DNA from: DATJLY01 sp035532935
GTDB taxonomy: Bacteria; Pseudomonadota; Alphaproteobacteria; ATCC43930; CGMCC-115725
DNA: 64,000 nt
Direction of reading: 5' to 3'
Assembly: GCA_035532935.1 (NCBI GenBank)
Contig: DATKQE010000107.1
Location: forward strand, 36,694-100,693
Positions 61,723-64,000 of the stretch are shown piece by piece (positions within the stretch are counted from its first letter, which is position 1; each line of letters begins with the position of its first letter). A program made the translations under genes and the position numbers. The notes under the pieces were generated by a model. That model was not told where the DNA came from. It was given only the letters and a program-made list of their open reading frames with translations, and ran no database searches.

Positions 61723-63000
61723 ATGCGCCTCAATGCCGATCTTTCCCAACGCTGCGTCATCGACACGCGGACCGCCCCGTGGGTCCCGTCGCCGCAACCG
61801 GGCGTCGAGCGCAAGATGCTCGATCGTGACGGCGACGAGGTGGCGCGGGCGACGAGCCTCGTGCGCTATGCGCCCGGGAGCCGCTTTCCCACCCATACGC
61901 ACGGCGCCGGCGAGGAATTCTTCGTGCTCGAGGGGGTTTTCGCCGACGAGCGCGGCCTCTATCCGGCCGGCACCTATGTGCGCAATCCGCCCGGCTCGAG
62001 CCACGCGCCCTCGACCGGGCAGGGCTGCTGCATCTTCGTCAAATTGCGGCAGTTCGATCCGCAGGACCTGACGCGGGTCGTGATCGATACCGGAACGGCC
62101 GGGGGATGGGAGAACACCGCGGATCCCGGCATCGTCCGGTTGCCGCTGCACCGGTTCGGCAGCGAGTGGGTGCGGCTCGAGCGCTGGTCGCCCGGCAGCA
62201 CGCGGCCGCCCCGTCGGCGGCGCGGCGGCGACGAGGTCTTCGTGCTGTCCGGCGACTGGTCGGACAGCAGCGGCAGCCATGGCGAAGGCGCATGGATCCG
62301 CGATCCCGATGCCGGCGCCGCGGCGGCATCGACCCGGGCGGGCTGCCTGCTGCTGGTGAAATCAGGTCATCTGCCGGCGGCGGCAAGGAGCGATGCGATG
62401 GACGATCACGACCCGATCAGCCGTTTTCCCGTGCCTGCGCTCGAGTCGCTTCCCATGGATATGCGCGAGCGGATCGAAGCGGTGGCCGAGAAGGCCGGAT
62501 TCATCCCCAACGTCTTTCTCGCGCTGGCGCACCGGCCGGACGAATTCCGCGCCTTCTTCGCCTATCACGACGCGCTGATGGACAAGCCGGGCGGGCTCAG
62601 CAAGGCCGAGCGCGAGATGATCGTGGTCGCGACCAGCAGCGTCAATCAGTGCCACTATTGCGTCATCGCGCACGGCGCCGTGCTGCGCGTGCGCGCCAAG
62701 GACGCGCTGGTGGCGGATCAGGTGGCGGTCAATTACCGCAACGCCCGCATCAGCCCGCGCCAGCGTGCGATGCTCGATTTCGCGCTCAAGGTCACGCAGC
62801 AATCGTACGCGGTGGGCGAGCCGGATTTCGCCGTGCTGCGCGGGCATGGCTTCGGCGACGAGGATGTCTGGGACATCGCCGCGATCGCTGCCTTCTTCGG
62901 CATGTCGAACCGCCTCGCCAATACGCTCGACATGCGGCCCAACGCGGAATTCTACGCCATGGGCCGTGCGCCGGACGCGGGGCGCGCGAATTCGCGGTGA
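61723..63000 (+). CDS. Fused ChrR-like cupin and AhpD/carboxymuconolactone-decarboxylase protein
   Basis: 425-residue protein. Residues 1-225 are two cupin-like halves (SRFPTHTHGAGEEFFVLEG metal-site His/Glu, then a second EVFVLSGDWSDSSG half). Residues 226-425 are an AhpD-like, peroxidase-related domain with NQCHYCVIAHGAVLRV (redox CxxC, Cys310 and Cys313) and SPRQRAMLDFALKVT. The cupin and AhpD domains usually come from separate genes. An AAGGAG site sits before the internal ATG at 62398, which is exactly the AhpD start, so both a full-length and a shorter product are possible. Confidence 0.85.
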   Translation: MRLNADLSQRCVIDTRTAPWVPSPQPGVERKMLDRDGDEVARATSLVRYAPGSRFPTHTHGAGEEFFVLEGVFADERGLYPAGTYVRNPPGSSHAPSTGQGCCIFVKLRQFDPQDLTRVVIDTGTAGGWENTADPGIVRLPLHRFGSEWVRLERWSPGSTRPPRRRRGGDEVFVLSGDWSDSSGSHGEGAWIRDPDAGAAAASTRAGCLLLVKSGHLPAAARSDAMDDHDPISRFPVPALESLPMDMRERIEAVAEKAGFIPNVFLALAHRPDEFRAFFAYHDALMDKPGGLSKAEREMIVVATSSVNQCHYCVIAHGAVLRVRAKDALVADQVAVNYRNARISPRQRAMLDFALKVTQQSYAVGEPDFAVLRGHGFGDEDVWDIAAIAAFFGMSNRLANTLDMRPNAEFYAMGRAPDAGRANSR

Positions 63001-63062
63001 CGCTGCCGGGCGCTTCCGTCCGGCCGCTGGGCCGCGCGCAGGCGCGGCGAAGGAGAACCGAT

Positions 63063-63836
63063 ATGCGCTGGATCGCGGTCGCCACCGTCCTTGCCCTCGC
63101 CGCCGGCCCCGCCGCCGCGCAGGGCAATTTTCTCGAGCGCGGGCGCACGCTGTTGCAGGGCGCGGCGCCTCCGGCGGCGGCGCCGTCGACGGGCGGCGCG
63201 CTGAGCCAGTCCGAGGCGAGTTCGGGGCTGCGCGAGGCGCTGCGCGTCGCGGCGCAGCGCACGGTGGCCAAGGTCGGCAAGACCGATGGCTATTTCAAGG
63301 ACCCCGCCATCCACATTCCCCTGCCGGGGTTCCTCGAAACGGCGCGCACCTCGCTGGGCGCGATCGGCGCCGGCGGCGCGCTCAACGATCTCGATCTGCG
63401 CATGAACCGCGCGGCCGAGGCGGCGGCGCCCAAGGCCTATGACATCTTCGCCGACGCCGTCGCCAAGATGACCATCGCCGACGCGAAGGGCATCGTCGCC
63501 GGCCCCGACGACGCCGCGACCCGATATCTGAAGCGCACCACCAGCCCCGCGCTCACCAAGGAATTTCGCCCGATCGTCGATCGCGCGCTCGCCAATGCCG
63601 GGGCGATGAAGGCGTATCAGGCGGCGTCGAGCAAGGTGGCATCGTCCACAGGCGGGCTCGGCGCCATGCTGCAGGGCGGCCAAGGGCAGGGACCGGCCGG
63701 CTTCGACTTCACCGGCTATGTCGTCGGCAAGGCGCTCGACGGCCTCTTTCACTACATCGCCGTCGAGGAGACCGCGATCCGCACCAACCCCGCGGCCCGG
63801 ACGACGGCGCTGCTGAAGCAGGTGTTCGGGCGGTAG
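63063..63836 (+). CDS. DUF4197 secreted protein
   Basis: 257-residue protein with a signal peptide (RWIAVATVLALAAGPAAA, cleavage before QGN). It continues with SGLREALRVAAQRTVAKVG, the start of the DUF4197 domain, and has YFKDPAIHIPLPGFLETARTS, DLDLRMNRAAEAAAPKAYDIF and GYVVGKALDGLFHYIAVEE. The family is periplasmic and of unknown function. An AAGGAGAACCGAT sits before the ATG. It ends 120 nt before a tRNA gene. Confidence 0.9.
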   Translation: MRWIAVATVLALAAGPAAAQGNFLERGRTLLQGAAPPAAAPSTGGALSQSEASSGLREALRVAAQRTVAKVGKTDGYFKDPAIHIPLPGFLETARTSLGAIGAGGALNDLDLRMNRAAEAAAPKAYDIFADAVAKMTIADAKGIVAGPDDAATRYLKRTTSPALTKEFRPIVDRALANAGAMKAYQAASSKVASSTGGLGAMLQGGQGQGPAGFDFTGYVVGKALDGLFHYIAVEETAIRTNPAARTTALLKQVFGR

Positions 63837-63876
63837 GGGCTCATCCGATCAAGCGGGAACGCCCTTGATCCAGGCC

Positions 63877-63945
63877 GTCGCGCGCGCAGCGAAGCAATCC
63901 GCGCCCCGTCGGGCGGTTGTTTCCTCGCTCTGCTCCTCACAATGG
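63877..63945. repeat. Dispersed imperfect inverted repeat (copy 2)
   Basis: The core GCGCAGCGAAGCAATCC is the same as in the copy at 15145-15218, followed by a divergent middle and TCCTCACAATGGG, which resembles the other copy's closing GCAATGAC. It lies between DUF4197 and the tRNA, and looks like an older, more decayed copy. Confidence 0.6.
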
Positions 63946-63955
63946 GCGCGAAGAC

Positions 63956-64000
63956 TGGTGCCGACGCGCAGATTCGAACTGCGGACCTACTGATTACGAA
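63956..64000 (-). tRNA. tRNA-Thr (CGT anticodon), 3' part; 5' part outside window
   Basis: Read leftward: anticodon loop TTCGTAA (anticodon CGT, codon ACG), then variable region, the T-arm CGCAG-TTCGAAT-CTGCG, then CGTCGGC, discriminator A and an encoded CCA (63956-63958). The T-stem and T-loop are perfect. The D-arm and 5' acceptor strand are beyond the window. Confidence 0.85.

Noticed and set aside
59401..62280. Leftward 959-residue open frame over the luciferase-like and MDR genes
   Set aside because: Antisense to clear enzymes and without any recognisable family.
63848..63871. GATCAAG...CTTGATC hairpin as a terminator after DUF4197
   Set aside because: There is an imperfect stem interior and no T-run, so it is not a convincing intrinsic terminator.

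Overview
The window is about 64 kb of GC-rich DNA from an alphaproteobacterial chromosome, probably a Rhodospirillales-like or other environmental member. Three things support this. The first is the gene order around the presumed replication origin: secB, dnaQ, coaE, aroE, maf, ppsR, intergenic gap, hemE, hemH, hemJ, rho, mnmE, mnmG, rsmG, parA, parB. The second is the presence of Tim44-like and MltA genes. The third is two ParB-binding parS sites. Genes just left of about 9.66 kb run leftward and those just right of 10.06 kb run rightward. This fits a hemE/ppsR-type oriC in the 400 bp between them.

Layout: 1-2.2 kb holds lutAB lactate-oxidation genes, with lutB cut by the window edge. 2.2-5.3 kb holds envelope and export genes (17-kDa-antigen-like lipoprotein, mltA, Tim44-like protein, secB). 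5.3-9.66 kb is a leftward housekeeping run: dnaQ, a manganese-riboswitch-controlled TMEM165/GDT1 transporter, and the tightly coupled ppsR-maf-aroE-coaE operon. 10.06-15.1 kb holds haem synthesis (hemE-hemH-hemJ), rho and purM. 15.2-19.7 kb holds a quinone oxidoreductase, a methylated-DNA repair protein, a DUF255 thioredoxin-fold protein and an extradiol-dioxygenase-like protein. 20.2-28.7 kb holds mnmE, mnmG, rsmG, parA and parB. That run is interrupted by a 2.7-kb island of four small lipoprotein genes flanked by the two broken ends of an IS5-type transposase.

28.9-45.9 kb is accessory catabolism: a gentisate dioxygenase next to a GST-like protein, an FAH-family hydrolase, HpaB-type and FAD monooxygenases, two alpha/beta hydrolases, a dihydroxyphthalate-decarboxylase-like protein, and a NitT/TauT-type ABC importer. 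45.9-48.06 kb is an insertion element with 14/15-matching ends and CTAG on both sides. It carries an IS5-family transposase plus AT-richer cargo: a frameshifted secreted-protein gene and a phage terminase relic. 48.1-52.7 kb is a complete branched-chain-amino-acid-type (Liv) ABC importer. 52.8-63.8 kb holds a pentapeptide-repeat protein, two amidohydrolase-family decarboxylase-like enzymes, an orphan molybdopterin hydroxylase subunit, a luciferase-like monooxygenase, an MDR oxidoreductase, a cupin/AhpD fusion and a DUF4197 protein. The window ends inside a leftward tRNA-Thr(CGT).

From 28.9 to 63 kb the genes look like uptake and ring-cleavage functions for aromatic acids, assembled as several short operons without any recognisable local transcription factor.
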